Made by a program: the position numbers and the translations under genes. Shown in pieces: positions 50,556 through 59,330 of a stretch of 64,000 bases of DNA. Position 1 is the stretch's first letter. The number at the start of each line of letters is the position of its first letter. This DNA is from an uncultured Lachnospiraceae bacterium (lineage in GTDB: Bacteria > Bacillota > Clostridia > Lachnospirales > Lachnospiraceae), in assembly GCA_910578715.1 (NCBI GenBank), contig CAJTRL010000004.1, forward strand, positions 1 to 64,000, given 5' to 3'. The notes under the pieces were generated by a model that saw only the letters and a program-made list of their open reading frames with translations, did no database searches and was not told where the DNA came from.

Positions 50556-51344
50556 TTAATATACTTTTTCGGAGTTCAACAGCGCATCCGTGCCGCCGTC
50601 CACAAACATCACGTTGCCGTTTACGCCCCTTGCGGCGTTGGACGCAAGAAATACCATTACTTCCGCGATTTCATCCGCTTCCATCAGGCATTCCTGTCCG
50701 TACTTGGTCGGAATCGGAAGCGCATTCAGCGCCATTTTGGCAGAAGTGCTCATGGTAGCCGTCATTGCCGTGCTCACATTACCCGGAGCAACCGCATTAA
50801 TCCGTACGCCGTTCGCCGCCCAGGAAGATGACATACGCCTTACCCATCTGGCAAGCGCATATTTCGTCGATACATAAAGGCTGTTCCCCACACTGAGGTT
50901 CGTTGTATCCATCTGAGAAACAAGGCTTAAAACCCTTTTCTCATCCCCGATGTTGTTCAGAAGGTCCGCAATATCCATGCGGCCCGCCCCCTGTGAAATC
51001 GTATTGGATGCGGTTACAACACAGCTTCCCTTTTTCTTACGCAGAAGGTCATAAACGCCCATTGCGAGTGAAATTGTACCAAAATAATTCAAAGATACAA
51101 TTAAAGCGAGATTTCCACAGGCTCCCGACACACCGGCATTACAGATGACGCCGTCGAGCCCTTCCGGGTGCATCCTGTGAAGCGCATCGACCGCCTCTTT
51201 CCGTCCCTCTTCAGAAGCTAAGTTCACGCAGATATCCCCGTTTTTTAAGTCAATATTGATGACTTCATGCCCGCGTTGTAATAACAGTTCTTTGGTTCTG
51301 GCGCCGATTCCGCTGGACGCGCCAGAAATTGCATATACACCCAT
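50556..51344 (-). CDS. Short-chain dehydrogenase/reductase, 3-alpha-HSD-like
   Basis: A 262-residue classical SDR. Nucleotide-binding GASSGIG at residues 8-14, structural 'ICNAGVSG', catalytic Ser/Tyr/Lys with YVSTKYALARW, and 'INAVAPGNVSTAM'. The start has GGAGG upstream. The sequence pattern (early 'YAISGASSGIGARTKELLLQRGHEVINIDLK') resembles the 3-alpha-hydroxysteroid dehydrogenase branch. The genomic setting beside pectin genes makes a sugar or polyol alcohol an equally likely substrate. The next gene encodes a SnoaL-like protein. Confidence 0.85.
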   Translation of the reverse strand: MGVYAISGASSGIGARTKELLLQRGHEVINIDLKNGDICVNLASEEGRKEAVDALHRMHPEGLDGVICNAGVSGACGNLALIVSLNYFGTISLAMGVYDLLRKKKGSCVVTASNTISQGAGRMDIADLLNNIGDEKRVLSLVSQMDTTNLSVGNSLYVSTKYALARWVRRMSSSWAANGVRINAVAPGNVSTAMTATMSTSAKMALNALPIPTKYGQECLMEADEIAEVMVFLASNAARGVNGNVMFVDGGTDALLNSEKVY

Positions 51345-51406
51345 TTTTGTTCCTCCATTTCGTTTTTTGCTTTTTTATTATAATAATCCGCATATAGGCG
51401 AGCGGT

Positions 51407-52543
51407 TTATTGTAATCGAAGCATTTCCGTATAAGCGAGCAGGAACGGCCCTACTCCCTTTGCATCATCTTTTACGACCGGCTCCGACATATAATAGTCA
51501 AATGTGCCGGCACGCCTTTCTTTTCCACCAAGCCCCGCTACAAGACAGATTCCGTCAAGATGCAGATTTCCCTCTTCATCCGTGGAAAGATATTTATCGC
51601 AGATTCCCCGAAATGCTCTTTGTCCGTTCTCCCGGTAACTTTCCGGCAGAAAACCAAGCCGCACACCTTTTAACAAAGCATACGCCATGATTGCGCTTCC
51701 GCTCGTTTCCAGATAGTTCTTTTCCATGCCGCCCACATTGACAACCTGATACCACATGCCGCTCTCATCCTGATAGCGAAGCATCGCGTCCATCAAATCT
51801 ACAAACGTTTTCTTCATTTCCTCGTAGGCCTTCCGGTACTCTTCGCTCCCTGAAACATCCGTCTTGTCCAGCGTGTCTAACAGTGCCATGGAATACCAGC
51901 CGAGCGCCCGGAGCCAGAAATTCTGGCTGAGTCCCGTCACCTTATCGCACCAGAACATTTCCCGCGAGGAATCATAGGCATGATAGTAAAGCCCCGTCTC
52001 GCTATCCCGCATGTGTTTCACCACCTGGGCAAACTGGTTGAAAATATCGTCGTAGTTTTTCCTGTCGTTAAACCGTGTCTCGTATTCCATGTAAAAGGGC
52101 TGGCACATATAGAGCCCATCCAGCCAGACCTGATTCGGATAAATATTTTTATGCCAGAAATTTCCTTCTCTGGTTCTGGGCATATTCTCAATCTGACTGT
52201 AAACAAGGTCGATGGCCTTACGATATTTTTCCTTACCTGTCAGGTCATACAGCTCGAACAGCGTTTTCCCCGCATTCACGTTATCGATGTTCAGCTCGTT
52301 CACATCATAACCGTCAATCGTTCCGTCCTCGTTCACTTTGTAGTCGATGAATGCGTCCGCGAACTTGAAATATTTTTCATCCTTCGTAATCGCGTACATC
52401 TCCAGAATCGCTTTAATCATACAGCCGTCAATATAATTCCATTTTGATTTGACGCCCTGAAGAATTTTTTCAATATTCCAGATTGGACGGTCTGGCGTGC
52501 TTTTTTCCATCAGCTCTTCAATATACTTCTCAATCCTGTCCAC
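51407..52543 (-). CDS. GH105 unsaturated rhamnogalacturonyl hydrolase (YteR/YesR-like; GTG start)
   Basis: A 378-residue cytoplasmic hydrolase that removes the unsaturated galacturonate left at the non-reducing end of rhamnogalacturonan oligomers by lyases. It has the alpha/alpha six-barrel pattern, with putative catalytic Asp in 'QVWLDGLYMCQPFYMEYE' and Trp-rich substrate site 'QNFWLRALGWYSMALLD'. No signal peptide. The start is GTG 52543, with GGAAGGG eight bases upstream. A degenerate paralogue is encoded directly upstream. Confidence 0.92.
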   Translation of the reverse strand: MDRIEKYIEELMEKSTPDRPIWNIEKILQGVKSKWNYIDGCMIKAILEMYAITKDEKYFKFADAFIDYKVNEDGTIDGYDVNELNIDNVNAGKTLFELYDLTGKEKYRKAIDLVYSQIENMPRTREGNFWHKNIYPNQVWLDGLYMCQPFYMEYETRFNDRKNYDDIFNQFAQVVKHMRDSETGLYYHAYDSSREMFWCDKVTGLSQNFWLRALGWYSMALLDTLDKTDVSGSEEYRKAYEEMKKTFVDLMDAMLRYQDESGMWYQVVNVGGMEKNYLETSGSAIMAYALLKGVRLGFLPESYRENGQRAFRGICDKYLSTDEEGNLHLDGICLVAGLGGKERRAGTFDYYMSEPVVKDDAKGVGPFLLAYTEMLRLQ

Positions 52544-52600
52544 TACGGTAACCCTTCCTTTCCCTTATGCCTTTTCGCGCCACTTCGTTTTTGCTTTTTC

Positions 52601-53476
52601 TTATGCTTCTGCTTCCTTTTCTGTCAGCATATACTGCACATATGCCATAAACAGAGCGCTTTTCATCGTCTCACCTTCTGCCCGCTCCGCCTTTTCCAGC
52701 AGTTTCTCCACAATCTCCATGCCAGTGTCCACATACTTTTCCTTTAACAGGATTCCCATGCGGCATGCTTTCAGAATACAGTAAGCGACGAGAGCTTCCT
52801 CTTCTTCCCCGTCCGCTTTCTCTCTGACGTTCAGAACGCTCTTTAAGATTATCTTAAACATATCCTGGAGCTTTCTGTACTGCTCATAAATTTCCACGCT
52901 CATGCAGTCCATCGTATCTGCCAGCGCCGTCAGATACCTGGCTGAGGATAATAACGTCTGACCGCACAGCCCCTTTTCTTCTTCATAAAGCATCCTTTGC
53001 GCAGTTTCAAACTGAGCAATAATATCATTGTATTTTTCCTTTTTGTCATACGTCGTCTCATATTCCATATAAAACGGCATCAGCCTGTACAGCGCTTCTA
53101 CGGCCGCTTCCTTTGAACATTCTTCCTGATATGTAAAATTTCCACGTTCACATCTTGGCATGCCGCGAAGGCAGTCCATCGTTTTTTCTATGGCCAGACG
53201 ATATTTTTCCTCTCCTGTCTTATCGTACAGCAAAAAGAGGCATCTGCTCCCGTTCACCCGGTCCGCAGCATTCTCCGCCAGGCCATCCCGAATCTCTCCG
53301 TTATCCAGAAGAAACGCATCATAATATTTCCGAATAAAGGCAAACGCATTTTCGTCCCCCGTCGCCCCGTATACGTCTTGTGCGGCAAGAAGGGCGCATA
53401 CATCCTCTTCCTTTCCATACTGCTCCGCATACCGGTAATGATTCAGATACGCCGCTATATCGTTTCTCGCTCCCAT
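52601..53476 (-). CDS. Degenerate GH105-like protein (probable pseudoenzyme)
   Basis: The start is ATG 53476 (MGARNDIAAYLNHY), with GGAGGG upstream; ATG 53494 is possible. About 291 residues against 378 for its neighbour. Alignable segments: 'GEEKYRLAIEKTMDCLRGMPRCERGNF' (neighbour 'GKEKYRKAIDLV..IENMPRTREGNF') and 'LYRLMPFYMEYETTYDKKEKYNDIIAQF' against 'LYMCQPFYMEYE'. The catalytic 'VWLDGLYM' is replaced by 'AAVEALYR', so Asp is lost. The Trp-rich substrate segment and much of the C-terminal third are gone. It is an intact frame, so it may be a non-catalytic partner. Confidence 0.8.
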   Translation of the reverse strand: MGARNDIAAYLNHYRYAEQYGKEEDVCALLAAQDVYGATGDENAFAFIRKYYDAFLLDNGEIRDGLAENAADRVNGSRCLFLLYDKTGEEKYRLAIEKTMDCLRGMPRCERGNFTYQEECSKEAAVEALYRLMPFYMEYETTYDKKEKYNDIIAQFETAQRMLYEEEKGLCGQTLLSSARYLTALADTMDCMSVEIYEQYRKLQDMFKIILKSVLNVREKADGEEEEALVAYCILKACRMGILLKEKYVDTGMEIVEKLLEKAERAEGETMKSALFMAYVQYMLTEKEAEA

Positions 53477-53603
53477 GAAAACCCTCCGTTTCATACCTTC
53501 TTTTCAACCCATTCAGTTCTTCGCCTTTGGCCCTTCAGCTCATTCAGTTCTTCGCTTCTGGTCTTACAGCCCATTTGCTTTCCCATCTCCGGCTTTTTGA
53601 TTC

Positions 53604-54956
53604 TTATATCCGCTTCCTCTTCCAGTATCCTGTTCTGTATATGATATACAGTATTAATGCCGACAGCCCGTTGCTGACTACGACGGAATACCATACGCTG
53701 CGGACTCCGAGATGGAGCCATACTTCCCCCACATAGAGGGTTGCAAACCGGAATACCCAGAGCCTTGCCGCGTCGATAATCATCGTTACTTCCGTATGGC
53801 CGCTTCCCTGAAACAGTCCCATACTGGAATTGTATACGCCGTTTGCAAAACACCAGAAGGCCATGATGCTTAAAAATTCCGCCGCCATCCCGATTACTTC
53901 GGCGTCGTCGGAAAAAATCCTGACGATTCCGGTCGATATCGGCATTCTCGACAAAATCATGCCTCCGACAAACAGAAAAATAATACTGCCAATCATCGAC
54001 ACTTTATAGCCTTTCTCTGCCCTTTCAAACTGCTTTGCCCCTACATTCTGTCCGACAATCGTTGCAACCGCAGAGCCCACGCTGTTTGTCGGCAGTGTAA
54101 TCAGACTGTTAATTTTGTTGCCGATTCCGTAAGCCGCCATCGCTTCCGTACCATATTTCAGCACGTTTCTGCTCATCAGCAGAAAGCCAAACTGCATGGT
54201 GCTTCCGCCAATCGCCGTCGGCAGACCGATAACAAGAATATTTTTTAACTTCTCTTTCTCAAATTTCAGTCTGCGCAAATCGAGATAGACATCCTTCGTA
54301 CGGTTCTGTAACAATATAAAAGCGATAACCGCCGGAAATGCTTTTGCACTTACCGTTGCGAGCGCCGCTCCGGCCACACCCATATCGAATACAATCATCA
54401 GCACCGGGTCCAGAATCAGGTTCAGCGTAATGCCGGCGAGATTCAGCAACATCGGCCGCACTGTATCGCCCTGTGCCTGATTAATTGCCGTATACATGTT
54501 GACCGTATACAGAAACGGCATATCCAGAATGACCAGCTGCAGATAAGTTTTTCCGCACTCCCACGTCCGCCCCTGGGCACCGAGCCAGGTCACGATTCCG
54601 GGAGTTGCCACCGCACAGAGCACCGCGCATACAATGGAAAAAATCAGCGCACAGGAAAATATCTGATTGGCCATACTTCTTGCGTCTTCGTCGCGCTTCG
54701 CCCCCAGATACTGGGAAATCAGGACGGAGCCGGCCACCGTAATGCCGGAACCGAAATTAATAATGATATTCTGCACCGGCGTGACAAGGTTAATTGCCGC
54801 CAGTTCCTCCGTTCCCAGTTTCCCGAGCCAGTATGTATCTGTCAGATTATACATCGTCTGCAGAAAGCTATTAATGACAACCGGAACGGCGAGTGTCAGA
54901 ATCGCTTTCACAATGCTTCCGTTTAACAACAAATCTCGATTGGATTTATTTTTCAT
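53604..54956 (-). CDS. MATE-family efflux protein
   Basis: A 450-residue antiporter-like protein with about 12 hydrophobic helices in two MatE repeats. Seen: 'LAVPVVINSFLQTMYNLTDTYWLGKLG', 'FGSGITVAGSVLISQYLGAKR', 'TLPTNSVGSAVATIVGQNVGAKQFERAEKG'. MATE proteins export drugs or metabolites using sodium or proton gradients. The start lies two bases from the ankyrin-GH43 stop codon, so translation is coupled. The pectin-operon setting suggests export of a by-product or a sugar derivative; that is inference. Confidence 0.9.
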   Translation of the reverse strand: MKNKSNRDLLLNGSIVKAILTLAVPVVINSFLQTMYNLTDTYWLGKLGTEELAAINLVTPVQNIIINFGSGITVAGSVLISQYLGAKRDEDARSMANQIFSCALIFSIVCAVLCAVATPGIVTWLGAQGRTWECGKTYLQLVILDMPFLYTVNMYTAINQAQGDTVRPMLLNLAGITLNLILDPVLMIVFDMGVAGAALATVSAKAFPAVIAFILLQNRTKDVYLDLRRLKFEKEKLKNILVIGLPTAIGGSTMQFGFLLMSRNVLKYGTEAMAAYGIGNKINSLITLPTNSVGSAVATIVGQNVGAKQFERAEKGYKVSMIGSIIFLFVGGMILSRMPISTGIVRIFSDDAEVIGMAAEFLSIMAFWCFANGVYNSSMGLFQGSGHTEVTMIIDAARLWVFRFATLYVGEVWLHLGVRSVWYSVVVSNGLSALILYIIYRTGYWKRKRI

Positions 54957-54958
54957 TT

Positions 54959-56935
54959 TTATTTTGGCAACTCCTGATAATGAAATTTCCGAAATCTGAT
55001 ATACAGCGGCACATCCCCTGCATAGCCGTATATTCCGGTCATCGCCCCCGTAAAGCGTTTCCCCATAGAAATTCCCTCATCGCACAGATAGTATACATTG
55101 GATAATTCTGTCAGCGTCTTTTTCTCTTCTTCTACTTTACCACAATAGAATCTCCTGTGCAAATATTCCGTTTCAACACCGAGCACAAATTGTTCTCCGA
55201 TAAGCTCTTCTGAAAGAATTTCTTTCGGATGCACAATATCTTCTTTCCCGATGTGCTCTTTTACCTGAACGGACAGTCCGTTTTCCTCTTTCGAAAGATA
55301 ACAGCATACCCAGGTGTTCTCATCATAATAGCATGTAATTCCGGCTTCCTGGCCTTCCGCAAGTTCCGGAACGGTCAGCTCGGCCTCTGCCCGGAAGCAG
55401 AACGCGCTCTGCCTTCTCACCAGAATATTTCTGGCCTGAACGCTTGCCAGCGGACATGCGCTTCCTTTCAAAATCAGTTCTCCATCTTCGAATCGGATGG
55501 CATCCTTTTCCGGCGGCCGGGGCGTCACAAAATCCCCCGGAAGACCGTCCGCAAAAGTTTTCCGCGGACTTTGTTCTGACAGGTCCTGGCCGGACAGATT
55601 CCACACAGCCTGATTCTGCCCGGGCAGATTCGGCATCCTCTGCAAAACGCTTGGCCCTTTCAGCCCGTTGACAATCGGCCAGCCATCGGCTGTCCAAGTA
55701 ATCGGGTCAAGGGCTGTTTCTCTGCCAAGAATACTATATTGGCCGTCAATTCTTCTGCCGCACAGATAGACCATATACCATTCGCCGTTCTGGGTACATA
55801 CCGGTTTCCCGTGTCCGCACCGCTGAATGCCGGCTTTTTCATCCATCTGCCGCATAATCGGATTATACGGGCACGGCTCATAATTTCCCATAAGCGTTCT
55901 GCTTCTTGCCACCGTAATCCGATGTCCCGGTCCCGTTCCCCCTTCTGCAAGGAACAAATAATAATATCCGTCTTTTTTCAGAAGATGCGGGCCTTCCGGC
56001 GCGCGTTTCTGGTCTCCGTAAAATAACAGAGAAGCCTCTGAAATCTGCTTCGTGCAATCGCTGTTTAGTTCAAAAATCCGGGCCCCCCTGTTCAAAAGCA
56101 TATAATGTCTGCCGTCCTCATGGAAAATAGACGGGTCGATTCCGTCCTCATCTATGATGGCCGGCTCGCTGTATGGACCTTCCGGTCTGTCGGAGCTGAC
56201 CACAATCTGCTTCCGGTAAACCGTCCCCGTATCGTTCAGCCGATAGGTAGCCGTTATATAATAACGGCCATTATTATAAGAAATATCCGGAGCCCAGTAG
56301 CCGCGGCCGCCTTCCAGCTCGTCCAGCCGGGCCCATTCCGGGTTCGTAATCGCATGTCCGATAATCTCCCAGTGCACCAAATCCCTGGAATGCGATACCG
56401 GAATACAGGGGAAGAAAATAAAGGTCGAATTTACCATATAGTAGTCTTCGCCCACCCGGACAATCGACGGGTCTGGAAACATTCCCGAACGAACCGGATT
56501 ATGGTACATTTCTTCATACGGCGCGCCCACCCGTTCCTGATAATAAGCCAGCAGTTCTGTATGGTTATGTTCCCAGGCAATCTGGTAAGGCGTAATCAAA
56601 TCCACGTCTCCCGCCGTAATATCCATGCCGACTTTTTCCACCAGGTAACGGTTTGTCTCCACATCTCCCGCTGCAGCAGCGTAATGAAGAATCGTGCGGT
56701 TCTTATCGTCCACCGTATTCATGCTCGCTCTCGAATATTCGACAATATATTTAACAATCGGAAAATTCCCTTCCTGTGCCGCATACAGGCAGAGCGGAAC
56801 GCCTTCCTCCGTTTTCATGTCGATACAGGATGGCTCTTCCGTCAAAATCCGCATAACACTGTCCAGGTTCCGTTCTTTAATTGCCTTCTGCAAGGGATGT
56901 AACGTGAATGTATTCAAAATCCGCATAACCTCCAT
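54959..56935 (-). CDS. Ankyrin-repeat domain fused to GH43 glycoside hydrolase
   Basis: About 658 residues. N-terminal ~125 residues form about three ankyrin repeats ('LHPLQKAIKERNLDSVMRIL', 'VPLCLYAAQEGNFPIVKYIVE', 'RTILHYAAAAGDVETNRYLVE', 'TPYQIAWEHNHTELLAYY'). Then a GH43 five-blade propeller (about 140-430), with catalytic Asp in 'SGMFPDPSIVRVGEDYYMVNS', middle Asp 'DEDGIDPSIFHEDG', and Glu 'APEGPHLLKKDGYYYLF'. A C-terminal beta-sandwich follows (about 485-655). No signal peptide, so it acts on imported oligomers. Start ATG 56935 is chosen by AAGGAG; it overlaps the preceding GH43 gene by 59 bases. Confidence 0.88.
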   Translation of the reverse strand: MEVMRILNTFTLHPLQKAIKERNLDSVMRILTEEPSCIDMKTEEGVPLCLYAAQEGNFPIVKYIVEYSRASMNTVDDKNRTILHYAAAAGDVETNRYLVEKVGMDITAGDVDLITPYQIAWEHNHTELLAYYQERVGAPYEEMYHNPVRSGMFPDPSIVRVGEDYYMVNSTFIFFPCIPVSHSRDLVHWEIIGHAITNPEWARLDELEGGRGYWAPDISYNNGRYYITATYRLNDTGTVYRKQIVVSSDRPEGPYSEPAIIDEDGIDPSIFHEDGRHYMLLNRGARIFELNSDCTKQISEASLLFYGDQKRAPEGPHLLKKDGYYYLFLAEGGTGPGHRITVARSRTLMGNYEPCPYNPIMRQMDEKAGIQRCGHGKPVCTQNGEWYMVYLCGRRIDGQYSILGRETALDPITWTADGWPIVNGLKGPSVLQRMPNLPGQNQAVWNLSGQDLSEQSPRKTFADGLPGDFVTPRPPEKDAIRFEDGELILKGSACPLASVQARNILVRRQSAFCFRAEAELTVPELAEGQEAGITCYYDENTWVCCYLSKEENGLSVQVKEHIGKEDIVHPKEILSEELIGEQFVLGVETEYLHRRFYCGKVEEEKKTLTELSNVYYLCDEGISMGKRFTGAMTGIYGYAGDVPLYIRFRKFHYQELPK

Positions 56936-58451
56936 TTCCGGCATTCTCCTTCAGCGCCGTTGCAAACAGTCCTATTTTAGCGCCGACCCATGTATGGTCG
57001 GAAGGCATGAAGTCCGTCTGTACAGCTACTTCTTCCTCTCCCAGTGTAAAAAACATTTTAAATATGGGGCCGTCCTTCCCTTCCTCCATAGCAAACGAAA
57101 AGATAATCTTTTCCGCATTTCCGGCAAGTTTCAAAACATTAGTCTTTTCTTTTACGCTGCCGTCTTCCGCATCATAGGCTTCGGCCTGTACAAGCGTTTT
57201 TTCACCGTTTATCATGCGGACCGCCAGATACGCATAATGGCCGCCCATCATCACCATGCCGGCCTGTTCATTTTCCTGAAGGCCGTCTATGCGCAGACAA
57301 ACAGACGCCTTAAAATAAGGACATACCAGCTTCTGCGTCAATACGTTGGAACAATTCCATAACACCGGTTCTTTTTCTCCGGAAGGATTCAGCGCATAAA
57401 GTCTCAGAAATCCCGGATTTGCAGTCAGTGAGCAGAAATTATCCTTCGGATTTCCCAGCCATTGCCACATCAGATTCAGTCCGGGCTCTTCAAAGTCATC
57501 GGAAGCCTCCAGCGAGCTGGGTGCTTCACTGATGCCCGTATTGGGTTTTTTACACACAAGACAAGGTTCTCCGCAGCCATCCTTCGCATTCTGTCCCATC
57601 ACCGGCCAGTCGTTCTCCCATACGACAGGCTGCATATGCACGATACGCCCATACAAGCCCCTGTCCTGAAAATGAAGAAACCACTCATCGCCGTTCACCG
57701 TGTCCACGAGTCCGCCCTGGTGAGGGCCGTTGACAATCGTATTCCCTTGTTTTAAAACAATCTTCTCTTCATATGGCCCATAGATGTTCTTTGAGCGCAG
57801 CGCAGTCTGCCAGCCCGGCTTAACGCCTCCCGCCGGAGCCAGAATATAATAATAATCGTTTCGCTTATAGACTTTCGGCCCTTCGATTGTTGGCTGTGTT
57901 TCCACGCCGTTATACAGAATGTGGTCTTCTCCAATCGCTTTTGTTCCGTCCTCGGACATCGGAAAAATACCGAGATAGCTCTTAAAACCAATACGGCTTT
58001 TCGCGTAGCCATGAATTACATAGGCTTTACCGTCGTCATCCCAGAACGGACAGGAATCGATGAGCCCTTTTCCTTCCAGCACAAGCACCGGCTTCTCCCA
58101 TTTCCCCAGAGGGTCTTCCGCGCTCACCATAAATATCCCTTCATCGGGCATTCCGTAATAAATATAAAAACGTTCGTTATGATATCGAATTGCCGGCGCC
58201 CACACGCCTTTGGAGTGCTGCGGCATATCGTATTTTTCATAATCTATTTTATCTATCGCATAGTTTACGAGTTTCCAGTTCACCAAATCCTTCGACGTCA
58301 GAATCGGAAGTCCGGGCACATAGTTAAAGCTGGACGCCGTCATATAATAGGTATCTCCCACTCTGATAACATCCGGGTCCGAATAGTCCGCAAAAATAAT
58401 CGGATTTTGAAAAGTGCCATCCTCCAAATCAGGTTTCCATAAATATTCCAT
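56877..58451 (-). CDS. GH43 beta-xylosidase / alpha-L-arabinofuranosidase
   Basis: A 524-residue cytoplasmic glycoside hydrolase. The propeller has general-base Asp in 'ADYSDPDVIRVGDTYYMTASSF', Asp in 'LIDSCPFWDDDGKAY', and general-acid Glu in 'TIEGPKVYKRNDYYYILAPAGGV'. 'GPHQGGLVDTVNGDEWFLHFQD' is typical of the GH43_12-like group. A C-terminal beta-sandwich (about 320-520) completes it. It would release arabinose or xylose from short oligomers. The ribosome site is GGGAG, and the leader holds two hairpins. The reading frame overlaps that of the following ankyrin-GH43 gene. Confidence 0.92.
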   Translation of the reverse strand: MEYLWKPDLEDGTFQNPIIFADYSDPDVIRVGDTYYMTASSFNYVPGLPILTSKDLVNWKLVNYAIDKIDYEKYDMPQHSKGVWAPAIRYHNERFYIYYGMPDEGIFMVSAEDPLGKWEKPVLVLEGKGLIDSCPFWDDDGKAYVIHGYAKSRIGFKSYLGIFPMSEDGTKAIGEDHILYNGVETQPTIEGPKVYKRNDYYYILAPAGGVKPGWQTALRSKNIYGPYEEKIVLKQGNTIVNGPHQGGLVDTVNGDEWFLHFQDRGLYGRIVHMQPVVWENDWPVMGQNAKDGCGEPCLVCKKPNTGISEAPSSLEASDDFEEPGLNLMWQWLGNPKDNFCSLTANPGFLRLYALNPSGEKEPVLWNCSNVLTQKLVCPYFKASVCLRIDGLQENEQAGMVMMGGHYAYLAVRMINGEKTLVQAEAYDAEDGSVKEKTNVLKLAGNAEKIIFSFAMEEGKDGPIFKMFFTLGEEEVAVQTDFMPSDHTWVGAKIGLFATALKENAGNGGYADFEYIHVTSLAEGN

Positions 58452-58476
58452 TTTACACGCTCCCTTCTCTCTAATC

Positions 58477-58551
58477 GAGTAGGGAAGATTTTCTCCCTGC
58501 TCGCCGCGCGGGGCGCATGCTGCGTTGGCAGCAAACTTCTATATGCGCCCC
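58477..58551. repeat. Two adjacent hairpins in the GH43 leader
   Basis: GAGTAGGGA pairs with TCCCTGCTC (58477-58502, one wobble). Then GGGGCGCAT (58510-58518) pairs with ATGCGCCCC (58543-58551), with an inner TGCTGC / GCAGCA stem. Together with the terminator at 58561-58592 they fill nearly the whole gap. On the minus strand they would be the 5' leader of the GH43 mRNA. Confidence 0.55.
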
Positions 58552-58560
58552 TGTGCATAA

Positions 58561-58592
58561 AACAGGCTCAAGGTTATGCCCCTGAGCCTGTT
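58561..58592 (-). terminator. Terminator after the CE12 acetylesterase gene
   Basis: A perfect 10-bp stem (AACAGGCTCA with its complement) with a 12-base loop. On the minus strand TTTTATG follows. It separates the importer-CE12 unit from the GH43 unit. Confidence 0.8.
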
Positions 58593-58597
58593 CATTA

Positions 58598-59284
58598 TCA
58601 TAATTCGTCTAACAATAAGTCTTTGTAGACTCCGCCCAATTCTTTTAACCCTCTGGCGATACATCCTCCATACATCACAGCCCCGGCATACTGCAGATGC
58701 GTATTATCCGCAAGCCCTTCCATATGGTATGGATATTTCCCTTCCGGTATGTGCATATACCAGCTCTTGGAAGCCTCCGCTCCAACTCTGGTCATCTCCG
58801 CGCGGCTCATGCTATTCAAATCGATTAACGGTACATCCAGCTTCTTCGCCGTCTGCTTCATCGCTTCCACATAATCGCCATGCTCTCCCGGACCGAGCGT
58901 ATTTTCGTCGATAAAACATCTTCTTTCCAAAGGTGTTATCAGTACCGGCAAAGCCTTCTTATTCCTCGCTACATTAACAAACTTCTCCAGATTGACCATA
59001 TAATCGGAAAAAGGTTCCGTATATCTTTCGGGGTCCTCCTTCTTTTCATCGTTATGTCCAAACTGAATAAAAAGAAAGTCTCCTTCCGAAATTTTGTCAT
59101 AAATAGCGGGAAGTCTGGATTCATCGATAAAGCTCTTCGTGCTTCTGCCGTTCTTCGCATGATTTTCGACTTTCACTTCCGGTTTCAAAAACAAGTGAAA
59201 TACCTGGCCAATACCCGTCTGCGGATACGTCATAATTCCATTATACTGTACGGTGGAATCACCGGCCCAAAAAATTGTTGCCAT
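58598..59284 (-). CDS. CE12 rhamnogalacturonan acetylesterase (SGNH hydrolase)
   Basis: A 228-residue SGNH esterase of the RhgT/YesT type that removes acetyl groups from rhamnogalacturonan. Block I is 'FWAGDSTVQYN' (Ser nucleophile), block II has Gly in 'NHAKNGRSTKSF', block III 'FIQFGHNDEKK' (Asn), and block V 'DNTHLQYAGAVMYG' (Asp/His). No signal peptide, so it acts inside the cell on imported fragments. Start with GGAGGAG upstream. It is the fourth gene of the CUT1 importer unit and ends at an intrinsic terminator. Confidence 0.92.
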   Translation of the reverse strand: MATIFWAGDSTVQYNGIMTYPQTGIGQVFHLFLKPEVKVENHAKNGRSTKSFIDESRLPAIYDKISEGDFLFIQFGHNDEKKEDPERYTEPFSDYMVNLEKFVNVARNKKALPVLITPLERRCFIDENTLGPGEHGDYVEAMKQTAKKLDVPLIDLNSMSRAEMTRVGAEASKSWYMHIPEGKYPYHMEGLADNTHLQYAGAVMYGGCIARGLKELGGVYKDLLLDEL

Positions 59285-59330
59285 ACTTACTCCTCCAGTT
59301 ATACTCCAAAGGAATAAAAACCTCCGATTT

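Noticed and set aside
50181..51344. SDR and SnoaL-like genes considered as bile acid (bai) genes
   Set aside because: No other bai genes are present and the neighbours concern pectin; similarity is only at fold level.
56105..56902. 265-codon plus-strand frame opposite the ankyrin-GH43 gene
   Set aside because: Shadow of the real gene, His/Arg-rich, without a start context.
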